From positions 1 to 28,133 of the IMG/VR virus record IMGVR_UViG_3300031951_000950: DNA of 28,133 nt, one strand, 5' to 3'. The stretch comes from a virus. A model generated the notes under the pieces. The model worked only from the letters and a program-made list of their open reading frames with translations. It did not search any database and had not been told where the DNA came from. A program made the position numbers and the translations under genes. This document shows positions 7,054 through 14,497 of this stretch, piece after piece (position 1 is the stretch's first letter; every line of letters begins with the position of its first letter).

Positions 7054-7582
7054 CTTTGGATTTTGATTCTTTGAGACCCAGGTAAGCATTCCAGCTGGGA
7101 TGACGAACACCTGTATAAGTGCTTTTCACTGAATTGACCAAGGCCCAGTAATTGGGTTTCACTGGAGTTTTGTTTGGCCTCCAGATCTTTGATCCTTTTT
7201 CAGCATTGCACTCTTTACATGCTGTGACACAATTTTCCCAACTGGTAACACCACCGTGACTACGAGGTAGCACATGGTCTATGGTTAGTTCTCGACCGTT
7301 GAAAGTGTCATCACAGTATTGGCAAGTAAACAGATCACGTAGATATAGATTTTGTCTACTGAACCGCATGCCTCCGTTTTTACCAAAACCTCGTTTGGTC
7401 ACGGCCACAGCGGGTACACGCATCTCTAGTCGAGCACTGCGTACAGTCCAATCATCATACCATTCCAGCACTTGGATTTTGTCCAGGAAGAACAGCTTGA
7501 TAGCAGTTTGCCAATCTATGGTTGAAAGTGGCAAGTAGTTGACCGGTTGATAGTCCGGTGCTAATATTAGCGTATCGCTCAT
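7046..7582 (-). CDS. HNH endonuclease
   Basis: 178 residues from the chosen ATG at 7582 (15 upstream codons are open but the family N-terminus, a ...LILAPDYQPVNYLPLSTIDW... type, begins here). The N-terminal domain (LDKIQVLEWYDDWTVRSARLEMRVP) and RFSRQNLYLRDLFTCQYC lead into an HNH core: zinc ligands C-x2-C (CQYC), catalytic DHVLPRSHGG, WENCVTACKECN, and K. This is the common bacterial HNH family with a beta-rich N-domain, not a GIY or LAGLIDADG homing enzyme. It sits antisense between the exported nuclease and gp17, in divergent orientation to gp17. In other phages an HNH protein beside terminase assists packaging (HK97 gp74); it could equally be a selfish or host-directed nuclease. No SD; a CATAAATA motif lies 5 nt upstream. 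Confidence 0.85.
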   Translation of the reverse strand: MSDTLILAPDYQPVNYLPLSTIDWQTAIKLFFLDKIQVLEWYDDWTVRSARLEMRVPAVAVTKRGFGKNGGMRFSRQNLYLRDLFTCQYCDDTFNGRELTIDHVLPRSHGGVTSWENCVTACKECNAEKGSKIWRPNKTPVKPNYWALVNSVKSTYTGVRHPSWNAYLGLKESKSKVI

Positions 7583-7587
7583 AAGAA

Positions 7588-7595
7588 TATTTATG
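7588..7595 (-). promoter_or_regulatory. Late-promoter-like motif CATAAATA for the HNH gene
   Basis: Read on the minus strand, CATAAATA is followed by TTCTT and then the ATG at 7582, i.e. 5 nt between the last A and the start codon. No SD is present. One base differs from the T4 late consensus TATAAATA. Confidence 0.5.
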
Positions 7596-7607
7596 TGTGT
7601 ATATTTT

Positions 7608-7615
7608 GGTAAGTA
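7608..7615 (+). promoter_or_regulatory. Variant late-promoter-like motif GGTAAGTA for gene 17
   Basis: GGTAAGTA, one base from the GGTAAATA before gene 16, followed by ATTGT and ATG 7621: again 5 nt. No SD is seen before gene 17. The A-to-G change makes this weaker than the other sites. Confidence 0.3.
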
Positions 7616-7620
7616 ATTGT

Positions 7621-9186
7621 ATGTCAAAGAGTTTAGAAGGTGTACTGGTAAAAGCCCCGCATAGGCGGCATCCTTATACCGAACAACAAATAGATGAATT
7701 TGTGGCTTGCGCTGATCCTGTAATGGGTCCGCAATACTTCATGAGTCATTTCTTCTACATCCAACATCCCTTGCATGGCAAGATGTTGTACCAGCCCTAT
7801 GAATTCCAAGATCGACTGATAGAAACATATCACAATTATAGATTCTCTATCTCCATGATGCCTAGGCAAACGGGTAAATCGACTTCGGCCGCAGGCTATC
7901 TTTTGTGGTATGCTATGTTTGTGCCAGACTCCACAATCCTTGTGGCCGCACACAAGTATTTGGGTGCGCAGGAGATCATGCAACGTGTACGCTATGCCTA
8001 TGAAGCCTGCCCAGATCACATCCGAGCTGGTGTGACAAGTTATAACAAAGGAAGCATAGAGTTTGACAACGGCAGTCGAATAGTAGCACAAACCACTACA
8101 GAAAACACAGGTCGTGGTATGTCAATTACACTCCTATACTGTGACGAGTTTGCATTCGTGCGACCCACCATAGCCAAAGAGTTCTGGACTTCCATTACCC
8201 CCACACTGTCAACAGGTGGTAAAGCAATCATAACATCAACACCCAACTCAGACGAAGATCAGTTTGCGTTGATCTGGAAGATGGCCAACAAGCTGGAAGA
8301 TGAATACGGCAATCCCACAGAAATGGGACAGAACGGATTCCGTGCTTTCCGTGCATTCTGGAGAGAGCATCCTGACAGAGACGATGCTTGGGCGTCACAA
8401 CAACGTGCCATACTGGGCGAAGAACGTTTCCGCAGAGAAATGGACTGTGAATTCATCATTGACGATGAAACCTTGATTGCTCCTACCAAACTGATTGATC
8501 TAACATCGCAGGATCCTTTGTACAAAACAGGACAGGTGCGTTGGTTCAAACGGCCACAACCGGGTAACATATATGCAGTGGCTCTTGACCCTAGTCTAGG
8601 CACAGGAGGAGATCCTGCGGCCATACAGGTGTATGAAGCCAACACCACTGAGCAAGTAGCAGAATGGCGGCACAATAGAACTGATATTCCAAGCCAAGTA
8701 CGCATTCTTGCCGACGTTTGCCGACACATCAACGAGTCTGTAAAAGATTCAAAAAGCATCTACTTCACTGTAGAAAACAATACCATTGGAGAAGCCGCAC
8801 TGATATCCATAGCAGAATACGGGGAAGAAAACATACAAGGCTACTTCCTCAGCGAGCCCAACGGCGGTAGTGGCCGCAGATATCGCAAAGGATTCAACAC
8901 CACAAATAGGCCCAAACTAGCGGCCTGCGCCAAACTGAAAAACTTGATAGAAACAGGTCGTATGAAAATACATTCTGCCAGTTTAATAACCGAACTCAAG
9001 AGCTTTATTGCACACGGTGCAGGATATGCCGCAAAAGTGGGCGAAACAGACGATCTTGTCATGGCCACAATCCTAGCAGTGCGCATGATGCAACTGCTAC
9101 AGAGCTATCATGCAGAGTTAGACACACAACTGCGCGATCACAGCGATAACATGATAGAACCCATGCCCTTTGTTGCTGTATTCTAA
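7621..9186 (+). CDS. 17: Terminase large subunit gp17 (packaging ATPase-nuclease)
   Basis: 521 residues, somewhat shorter than T4 gp17 (610). The N-terminal ATPase domain has Walker A R82-Q-T-G-K86-S-T and Walker B LLYCDEFAF (D175, E176), followed by ITSTPN, the coupling motif. The C-terminal RNase-H-like nuclease domain has ALDPSLGTGGDPAAIQVY (Asp323), TVENNTIGEAAL and GETDDLVMAT with paired Asp near 477. It pumps DNA into the prohead and cuts the concatemer. ATG 7621 gives MSKSLEGVLVK; an ATG 24 nt upstream is in frame but would overlap the promoter region. Unlike T4, its partner gp16 is about 6.7 kb upstream. Confident assignment. Confidence 0.95.
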   Translation: MSKSLEGVLVKAPHRRHPYTEQQIDEFVACADPVMGPQYFMSHFFYIQHPLHGKMLYQPYEFQDRLIETYHNYRFSISMMPRQTGKSTSAAGYLLWYAMFVPDSTILVAAHKYLGAQEIMQRVRYAYEACPDHIRAGVTSYNKGSIEFDNGSRIVAQTTTENTGRGMSITLLYCDEFAFVRPTIAKEFWTSITPTLSTGGKAIITSTPNSDEDQFALIWKMANKLEDEYGNPTEMGQNGFRAFRAFWREHPDRDDAWASQQRAILGEERFRREMDCEFIIDDETLIAPTKLIDLTSQDPLYKTGQVRWFKRPQPGNIYAVALDPSLGTGGDPAAIQVYEANTTEQVAEWRHNRTDIPSQVRILADVCRHINESVKDSKSIYFTVENNTIGEAALISIAEYGEENIQGYFLSEPNGGSGRRYRKGFNTTNRPKLAACAKLKNLIETGRMKIHSASLITELKSFIAHGAGYAAKVGETDDLVMATILAVRMMQLLQSYHAELDTQLRDHSDNMIEPMPFVAVF

Positions 9187-9192
9187 TAAATA
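9185..9192 (+). promoter_or_regulatory. Late-promoter-like motif AATAAATA
   Basis: AATAAATA overlaps the gp17 stop codon and ends 7 nt before ATG 9200; no SD lies between. Predicted initiation would give a leader of about 2 nt. Confidence 0.4.
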
Positions 9193-9199
9193 CTAAACT

Positions 9200-10606
9200 A
9201 TGAGTCAATCCAACACAGCCTCCCAACAACTTTACGATTTGCTAGTCAGCAGAGATTTTGATCCAGAAGCCTTGGATGCTACAGGCAAACCTGCAGACGA
9301 TCCTGCTGATGCTGAAATCATCAGCTTTGACTACAAAACCGATGAGAAAAACTACGGTGCTGTGGTATTGGTGCTGGACGGTGACAACAACTTAGATATC
9401 TACTTTGGCGACAACATGGGTCGCGCCATGGAAGGCGATGACCGCAGTGAGTGGTACGATTTCCTTTACCTTGTGCGTATGTTTGCCAAGCGTAACTTGC
9501 TGACATTCAGCCTTAAAAATCTATCCAGACTCAAATACAACATGAAGACCATGGCTGCTGTAAAAGAAAGTATCTTTGAAGGCTACTACGGATCTCGTAA
9601 AATCAGCTACAGCGACCAACCGCAGAAAACAAGACTGCGTATCAAACACAGCAAAGACCTTGAAGAAGGTGAAGCACGATATCGCAACATTGAAAGCATC
9701 TATGTTGAAAATGCACAAGGCGAAAGATTCAAAGTACCTAGTCGTAGTTTGATGCACGGTCGTATGATAGCACGACATGTGGCCGAAGGTGGCAATCCCT
9801 ACGATGCCTTTGGCCAGCATATCAACGAAATGGTCGAAGAGATGCACACATTGGCAAACTTTGTGAGAGCATCCAAAAACAAGAACTACGATGGCGATGC
9901 CAATCACATGGTAGAGTCTGCCATACGTCATTACTCTGAACTCAAAGCCAAGGCCAAACGCATGATTGGACGCCGTGGCTATCATGAAGCACGTGAACAG
10001 TTTGATCCTGCAGAGATTACTCCAGTGAACGAAGCAGTAGAGACCATTAGAGAATTATTTGTACAACACACATTGGATCCTCGCATAGAACACGCATTGC
10101 CACTGTTGGCAAAACTACAAGAAGCACCAATGAAAGAAGCTGATCAATTTGCATCTTGGGCAGACAACATCATGGAAGGCACCTGGGCATTACCAGAAAC
10201 TCCAGAATCAGTTAAAAAATTACAAGACCTAATGAGCAAAGATCTCATTGTTGGTCCCGATGCTACCAATGCCACAGAACAATTATATGATCTAGTGGGT
10301 GATGATGTGTTGTTTGATATCCTGGAAGAGATTGCAGAAATCAATCCTGACGCCAATGTCTGGGATGACGCTCGTGTACAACGACGTTTTGACGAACTAG
10401 GTATCCCCATGGCAGATATCACTGATCAAGCAGACTTTGACAACAGCTATGACGCTGATAACACAGACACACAACAAGTAAAAGAAAGTTCATGCAACAT
10501 GACTCGTGAAGGAACAGAGTGTCCTGTGCATGGTATGAACGAGTGTGGCATGTACGAAAACAAAAAAGAGCTAGAAAGAATTAGATCACTCGCCGCAGTA
10601 CAATGA
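9200..10606 (+). CDS. Unknown 468-residue protein with C-terminal Cys/His cluster, next to gp17
   Basis: No enzyme family recognised. N-terminal region (1-115) is acidic with a beta pattern (NYGAVVLVLDGDNNLDIYFGD), then a region rich in Tyr/Arg with RYRNIESIYVENAQGERF and PSRSLMHGRMIARHVAEGG, a helical middle (AKAKRMIGRRGYHEAREQF; ETIRELFVQHTLDPRIEHALPLL), an acidic C-terminal half, and near the end C-x8-C-P-V-H-G-x3-C-G-M, a plausible CCHC metal site. The spacing of its last part matches the Cys clusters of the proteins at 1581 and 3071. The tail ends with a charged helix. It occupies the slot where T4 has the tail-sheath gene but does not resemble sheath. The next gene overlaps by 4 nt. A virion or assembly role is inferred from position. 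Confidence 0.55.
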   Translation: MSQSNTASQQLYDLLVSRDFDPEALDATGKPADDPADAEIISFDYKTDEKNYGAVVLVLDGDNNLDIYFGDNMGRAMEGDDRSEWYDFLYLVRMFAKRNLLTFSLKNLSRLKYNMKTMAAVKESIFEGYYGSRKISYSDQPQKTRLRIKHSKDLEEGEARYRNIESIYVENAQGERFKVPSRSLMHGRMIARHVAEGGNPYDAFGQHINEMVEEMHTLANFVRASKNKNYDGDANHMVESAIRHYSELKAKAKRMIGRRGYHEAREQFDPAEITPVNEAVETIRELFVQHTLDPRIEHALPLLAKLQEAPMKEADQFASWADNIMEGTWALPETPESVKKLQDLMSKDLIVGPDATNATEQLYDLVGDDVLFDILEEIAEINPDANVWDDARVQRRFDELGIPMADITDQADFDNSYDADNTDTQQVKESSCNMTREGTECPVHGMNECGMYENKKELERIRSLAAVQ

Positions 10607-11178
10607 ACTGTTATCGCGTAAATTCTCAGCTTTGGCTCACTGACAATTTTTTCTCTCCAGAACGTTTTGCGGAGATTAAAAATCTCTATCGCAACAATCG
10701 TGTGCCATTTACCATGCAGTACGACAACAGATTGTTGACACCTTGGGACTCCACTCCTGAACTACAACAAATAGTACAACAACAAACCGATCAAATATCA
10801 AACATAGTAGGGCAACCGTTGTCACCGCAGGTGGCCTACGTCAGTATTGATCTAGCTGGCAGTTCAATCATGATGCACAGACTACATCCTGACATCTATG
10901 TACAGGTACAGATAGTGTTGGGCGAGACTTCAAATGCCATGATGGATTTTGCTTTTTGTCACGAAACCGAAGTAAATCAAACTTCGCAAGTAGATTATCA
11001 ACCCAATCGTCGACTCACTAGGCATGATGTAGACATAGCACATTATCGTCCCAATGCCGCTTCAATCTATGTCAATCAACCTCGTGGATTTGTGGGCATG
11101 CTTGGAAGAGTTCCGGATAACACAGTTAGAGAAGTTCTGGTGCTCAGTTACACACGTTGTACTGAAACACAACACTAG
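10603..11178 (+). CDS. 2OG-Fe(II)-oxygenase-like protein, possibly degenerate
   Basis: 191 residues starting MNCYRVNSQLWLTDNFFSPERF, the usual opening of prolyl-hydroxylase-like phage proteins. A candidate iron-binding H-x-D occurs in MHRLHPDIYVQVQIVLG, and a late Arg in VREVLVLSYT sits where 2OG binds. The expected distal His is missing: the region reads GFVGMLGRVPDN, whereas the convergent neighbour has LHQVIQGSG. It may therefore be inactive, or only fold-related. Translationally coupled to the upstream gene (ATGA overlap) and overlapping the convergent minus-strand gene by 35 nt. Fold call moderate; activity doubtful. Confidence 0.5.
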   Translation: MNCYRVNSQLWLTDNFFSPERFAEIKNLYRNNRVPFTMQYDNRLLTPWDSTPELQQIVQQQTDQISNIVGQPLSPQVAYVSIDLAGSSIMMHRLHPDIYVQVQIVLGETSNAMMDFAFCHETEVNQTSQVDYQPNRRLTRHDVDIAHYRPNAASIYVNQPRGFVGMLGRVPDNTVREVLVLSYTRCTETQH

Positions 11179-11707
11179 TTCTAGTCCCTGATCCTTGTAT
11201 TACCTGATGCAGTTTTGAATCCACATTGAGGTTGATATAGCCGTGATTTGGTTTTATTGCAATTTCATATGCAGGATCAACGTGCATGAATTCAACACCG
11301 TGGCAGGGTTGATCTGATCCAGAATGCACATCCACATACACTTGATAGGTCACAACAATGTCTAGGGAATCTGAGTGTGGCTGACAACCAAAGTTAGGCA
11401 GATCCAGCCAGTACTTCACAATCATAAGGTTGAGATCTTTTCCGGTGAGCTTGTTGAGTTCAGGAATAATGTCCAACCCAATCTGTTGTAAACGATTGTA
11501 ATCCGTTCCGGGTTTCAACCATAATCTATGATGTGGCCTAGTGACTTCAAATTCGTTGCCTTCGTTGATCACAATGTCTTGTAACCATTTCAATGTGTCG
11601 GAAGAGAAGCACTGATCTATTTCCCAACAGTTTGGAGCCACTGATTTGACTAAACTGATTTCGTCATATATCTTGACTTGCTGTGCAGATGTGTTATACT
11701 GTGTCAT
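11144..11707 (-). CDS. 2OG-Fe(II) oxygenase-like protein
   Basis: 187 residues from ATG 11707. It has the double-stranded beta-helix oxygenase motifs in order: H-S-D within GCQPHSDSLDIVVTYQVYVD (iron ligands), NHGYINLNVDSKLHQVIQGSG (distal His) and an Arg nine residues after that His in GTRTSVVFQY (2OG binding). These enzymes hydroxylate protein or nucleotide side chains using 2-oxoglutarate, O2 and Fe(II); the substrate here is unknown. It faces the plus-strand genes and overlaps the 3' end of its neighbour by 35 nt. No SD; a CTTAAATA motif lies just upstream, so late expression is likely. The upstream in-frame ATG at 11746 is less likely because it would include the promoter motif. Confidence 0.65.
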   Translation of the reverse strand: MTQYNTSAQQVKIYDEISLVKSVAPNCWEIDQCFSSDTLKWLQDIVINEGNEFEVTRPHHRLWLKPGTDYNRLQQIGLDIIPELNKLTGKDLNLMIVKYWLDLPNFGCQPHSDSLDIVVTYQVYVDVHSGSDQPCHGVEFMHVDPAYEIAIKPNHGYINLNVDSKLHQVIQGSGTRTSVVFQYNVCN

Positions 11708-11714
11708 ATGCTGA

Positions 11715-11722
11715 TATTTAAG
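11715..11722 (-). promoter_or_regulatory. Late-promoter-like motif CTTAAATA
   Basis: On the minus strand CTTAAATA is followed by TCAGCAT and ATG 11707 (7 nt). No SD is present; predicted leader about 2 nt. Confidence 0.42.
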
Positions 11723-11762
11723 TGCGTAACTCAAAAGTCTAAACAAAAATTACCTTTTGACG

Positions 11763-11790
11763 TTGACATGCTAAATATCTATGCTACACT
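11763..11790 (+). promoter_or_regulatory. Dual promoter for gene 32: sigma70-type plus late motif
   Basis: TTGACA (11763-11768) and TACACT (11785-11790) are 16 bp apart, a good host sigma70-type promoter. Inside the spacer lies GCTAAATA (11770-11777), the late motif. T4 gene 32 is likewise transcribed from more than one promoter class. Confidence 0.6.
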
Positions 11791-11853
11791 CAGTTGGGTG
11801 TATGCAAGGCATATATAGGCAATTTAAAATTTCTTGAAAGGACAATTTCTATT

Positions 11854-12843
11854 ATGGCATCATTATCTGAAATCCGCGCTAGACTGCAAGCCGCAGAGTC
11901 TAACAAAGGCGGTAATCAACAAGCAGGCGGCGACAACGCAATTTACCCCCATTGGAATATCGCAGAAGGCGCAAGTGCAACACTTCGTTTCCTTCCTGAC
12001 GGTGATTCAAAGAACACTTTCTTCTGGGTAGAACGTGCAATGATCAAACTTCCATTCAACGGCATCAAAGGCGAAATGGACTCTAAACAAGTTCAAGTTC
12101 AAGTTCCTTGCGTTGAGATGTGGGGCGAGGCTTGCCCAATCCTAGCAGAAGTACGCACATGGTTCAAAGACAAAGCTCTTGAAGACATGGGTCGTAAGTA
12201 TTGGAAAAAGCGTAGCTACATCATGCAAGGCTTTGTTCGTGAGAACCCACTTGCTGATGACAAGAATCCTGAAAATCCAATTCGCCGATTCATCATTGGC
12301 CCTCAGATTTTCCAAACAATCAAATCAGCACTCATGGATCCAGAATTGGAAGAGTTGCCAACTGATTTGATGCGTGGTCTGGATTTCCGTATCACCAAGA
12401 CATCAAAAGGTGGATACGCAGACTACTCCACAAGTAAATGGGCTCGTAAGGAAAGTGCATTGACTGAAGCAGAACAAGCCGGAATTGAAGCTCATGGTTT
12501 GTTTACGCTCTCCGACTTCCTTCCTAAGAAACCATCAGAGGCTGAACTCAAAGTTATCAAAGAAATGTTTGAAGCTTCAGTGGATGGCAAACCTTACGAT
12601 CCTGACCGTTGGGGTGCGTACTTCCGCCCTGCTGGTGTGTCGGCTCCGCAAGGTTCTTCCGCAGGCTCTGAAACTGTAGCAGAACAAGCCGCACCAGTGG
12701 CCAAGGCCGCGCCTGTTTCTTCTACCAGCTCGTTTGATGAAGAAGACGATGCACCGGCTGCCACAGCACCGGTTGAAGCCAAACCAACTCAGAAGGCTGA
12801 GGACATTTTGGCAATGATTCGCGCTCGTCAGAACAAGCAGTAA
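11854..12843 (+). CDS. 32: Single-stranded DNA-binding protein gp32
   Basis: 329 residues (T4 gp32 has 301). The start MASLSEIRARLQAAESN fits the short N-terminal domain for self-association; an in-frame ATG 60 nt upstream is rejected because a good SD (GAAAGGAC, 11835-11842) precedes 11854. The core has the OB-fold residues of the family (YPHWNIAEGASATLRFLPDGD, FWVERAMIKLPFNGIKG, RSYIMQGFVREN). In place of the full H-C-C-C zinc site of T4 only two Cys are seen (PCVEMWGEACP), as I recall for aquatic relatives. The C-terminus is acidic (SFDEEDDAPA) then helical (AEDILAMIRARQNKQ), the part that contacts replication and recombination proteins. A terminator hairpin follows directly. Confidence 0.9.
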   Translation: MASLSEIRARLQAAESNKGGNQQAGGDNAIYPHWNIAEGASATLRFLPDGDSKNTFFWVERAMIKLPFNGIKGEMDSKQVQVQVPCVEMWGEACPILAEVRTWFKDKALEDMGRKYWKKRSYIMQGFVRENPLADDKNPENPIRRFIIGPQIFQTIKSALMDPELEELPTDLMRGLDFRITKTSKGGYADYSTSKWARKESALTEAEQAGIEAHGLFTLSDFLPKKPSEAELKVIKEMFEASVDGKPYDPDRWGAYFRPAGVSAPQGSSAGSETVAEQAAPVAKAAPVSSTSSFDEEDDAPAATAPVEAKPTQKAEDILAMIRARQNKQ

Positions 12844-12855
12844 ACATCTGTAAAT

Positions 12856-12890
12856 AACGCCACAAGGTTAATTCTTGTGGCGTTTACTAA
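12856..12890 (+). terminator. Rho-independent-like terminator after gene 32
   Basis: AACGCCACAAG (12856-12866) pairs perfectly with CTTGTGGCGTT (12874-12884) across a 7-nt loop, an 11-bp stem, followed by a weak T-rich tail (TACTAATTTT). It separates gp32 from the radical-SAM gene. Confidence 0.7.
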
Positions 12891-12895
12891 TTTTA

Positions 12896-14497
12896 ATGAC
12901 CTTATTACATTCAAAAGATCTACTCAAACATGTAGAGTCAGCATACGCATACAAGGTAATTGGAGTAGTTGATCTTGATTGGTTAAGTAGTCAACCAAGA
13001 TATGTGTTATACCAATTACTAAGACAATGGTACAAATCGGCCTACGACAACAATGAAAGAATTGTGTTGTTTAGTCGCGATAGAGTGTCATTTCAAATGC
13101 TGACACATATCCAGAAGTGTGCATCACTGATAGACATTTCTAATTTTTTTATTTTGATATGTAGCCCAGAATTTTCTAATGAAGATTTTGAATTAGTTAG
13201 AACACAACATTCTTGTGATGAATGTGTGTTTTCATCCTTGCACATAAACTTTCAAGATAATTTGACTTATGCACAACTCAATACTAATTTTGAACTACCA
13301 GATAGTTTTTGTTTTAGTCCTTGGGCACATTTGGAAATAGCCAGTAACGGTGAATTCAAACCTTGTTGCGTCTACAAAGAATCAATCACTACCAGCAATG
13401 GAATACCCTACAACATCAATTCACACTCAGTGGCCGAAGTGTATAACAGTGATTACTCAAAACAACTTCGTCAACAATTTTTGTCAGGCAACAAACCTGT
13501 AGGATGCCAAAATTGTTGGTATAAAGAACAACATGGTGGCAAATCCAATCGAATGTGGACAACTGATCATTTAGGTAGCCGCGCCCACTGTTTGCACGTG
13601 GAACAAGATCAATTATCTAATCTAATCAGCTTGGACATCAAGATGGGAAACTTGTGTAATTTTAAATGTAGGATTTGTGGCCCAGACGGTAGCTCAAGAA
13701 TCGCAGAAGAGCGTGCAAAGCATTTTGAATTTAAGACTGATTTAAAACTGCTCAATCAACAAGGACAATGGGTTGAAAACCAAAAAATTTGGAAAATGTT
13801 TGAAAATTTAGGCAGTCAATTGGTTAACGTTGATTTTTATGGTGGGGAACCTTTTTTGATTCGTCAACATGAAGTCTTTTTGGACTTTCTTATCAAACAT
13901 AACTATGCCAAGAACATCAGACTTCATTACAACTCCAATGGTTCAATTTATCCGACTCATTTGATTGATAAATGGCAATGGTTCCGTCAGGTAGACATCG
14001 CCTTTAGTATAGATAACATAGGTACAAGATTTGAACTCGAGCGTGGAGGAAATTGGAAAAAAGTAGAAGAAAACTTAGACAATTTTCTTCGCTCAAAACT
14101 CCCTAACATGATTTTAAGTGTGTACCCTACAGTCAGCATACAAAATGTATATTATTTGGATCAACTAATTGCATGGTTTGAAACTAAAAATTTTAATGCA
14201 TTGGTATGGAATCTACTTGAAGATCCAAAATATCTCAGCGTCATAAACATGAATCAAGACTTGACTAAATTGGTGTTAAAAAAATTACAAACAATCGATA
14301 ATGATAAATTGGAAAAATACAATTTAAAATCAATAATTGAATTGTTGAAAAAGCAAAAACATTCATCAAACTCGATTGACCAACTGGCAGAATATATGTT
14401 AAAATTAGACAATATCAGAAATCAAAAATTTTATGAAACACACAGCGAAATAGCCGACATCATCTACAAAGGAAAAAATCATGGGCAAACCATTTGA
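12896..14497 (+). CDS. Radical SAM protein with N-terminal auxiliary Fe-S region
   Basis: 533 residues. The radical-SAM core has C254-N-F-K-C258-R-I-C261 (CxxxCxxC, binding the catalytic 4Fe-4S cluster) and YGGEPFLI (SAM amino-group contact). Before it is a Cys-rich part: FC139FSPWAHLEIASNGEF, PCC (157-158) and CQNCWYKE, typical of phage and capsule-cluster proteins of the SPASM/twitch group. Residues 1-135 are of unknown fold. Substrate unknown. The gene is visibly more AT-rich than gp32, uvsX and the structural genes, suggesting acquisition. No SD precedes ATG 12896. It overlaps uvsX by 17 nt. A second member begins at 28063. Family sure, function not. Confidence 0.85.
   Translation: MTLLHSKDLLKHVESAYAYKVIGVVDLDWLSSQPRYVLYQLLRQWYKSAYDNNERIVLFSRDRVSFQMLTHIQKCASLIDISNFFILICSPEFSNEDFELVRTQHSCDECVFSSLHINFQDNLTYAQLNTNFELPDSFCFSPWAHLEIASNGEFKPCCVYKESITTSNGIPYNINSHSVAEVYNSDYSKQLRQQFLSGNKPVGCQNCWYKEQHGGKSNRMWTTDHLGSRAHCLHVEQDQLSNLISLDIKMGNLCNFKCRICGPDGSSRIAEERAKHFEFKTDLKLLNQQGQWVENQKIWKMFENLGSQLVNVDFYGGEPFLIRQHEVFLDFLIKHNYAKNIRLHYNSNGSIYPTHLIDKWQWFRQVDIAFSIDNIGTRFELERGGNWKKVEENLDNFLRSKLPNMILSVYPTVSIQNVYYLDQLIAWFETKNFNALVWNLLEDPKYLSVINMNQDLTKLVLKKLQTIDNDKLEKYNLKSIIELLKKQKHSSNSIDQLAEYMLKLDNIRNQKFYETHSEIADIIYKGKNHGQTI

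Noticed and set aside
8259-8759. Long minus-strand open frame within gp17
   Set aside because: Antisense shadow of conserved terminase coding sequence with no recognisable domain or ribosome site.
11144-11178. Frameshift or misassembly at the convergent overlap
   Set aside because: Both proteins run to sensible C-termini, and convergent overlaps of 2-35 nt occur at four places in the window.
12849-12856. TGTAAATA upstream of the radical-SAM gene
   Set aside because: It overlaps the left arm of the gp32 terminator stem and the leader to ATG 12896 has no SD; too weak to call as a promoter.
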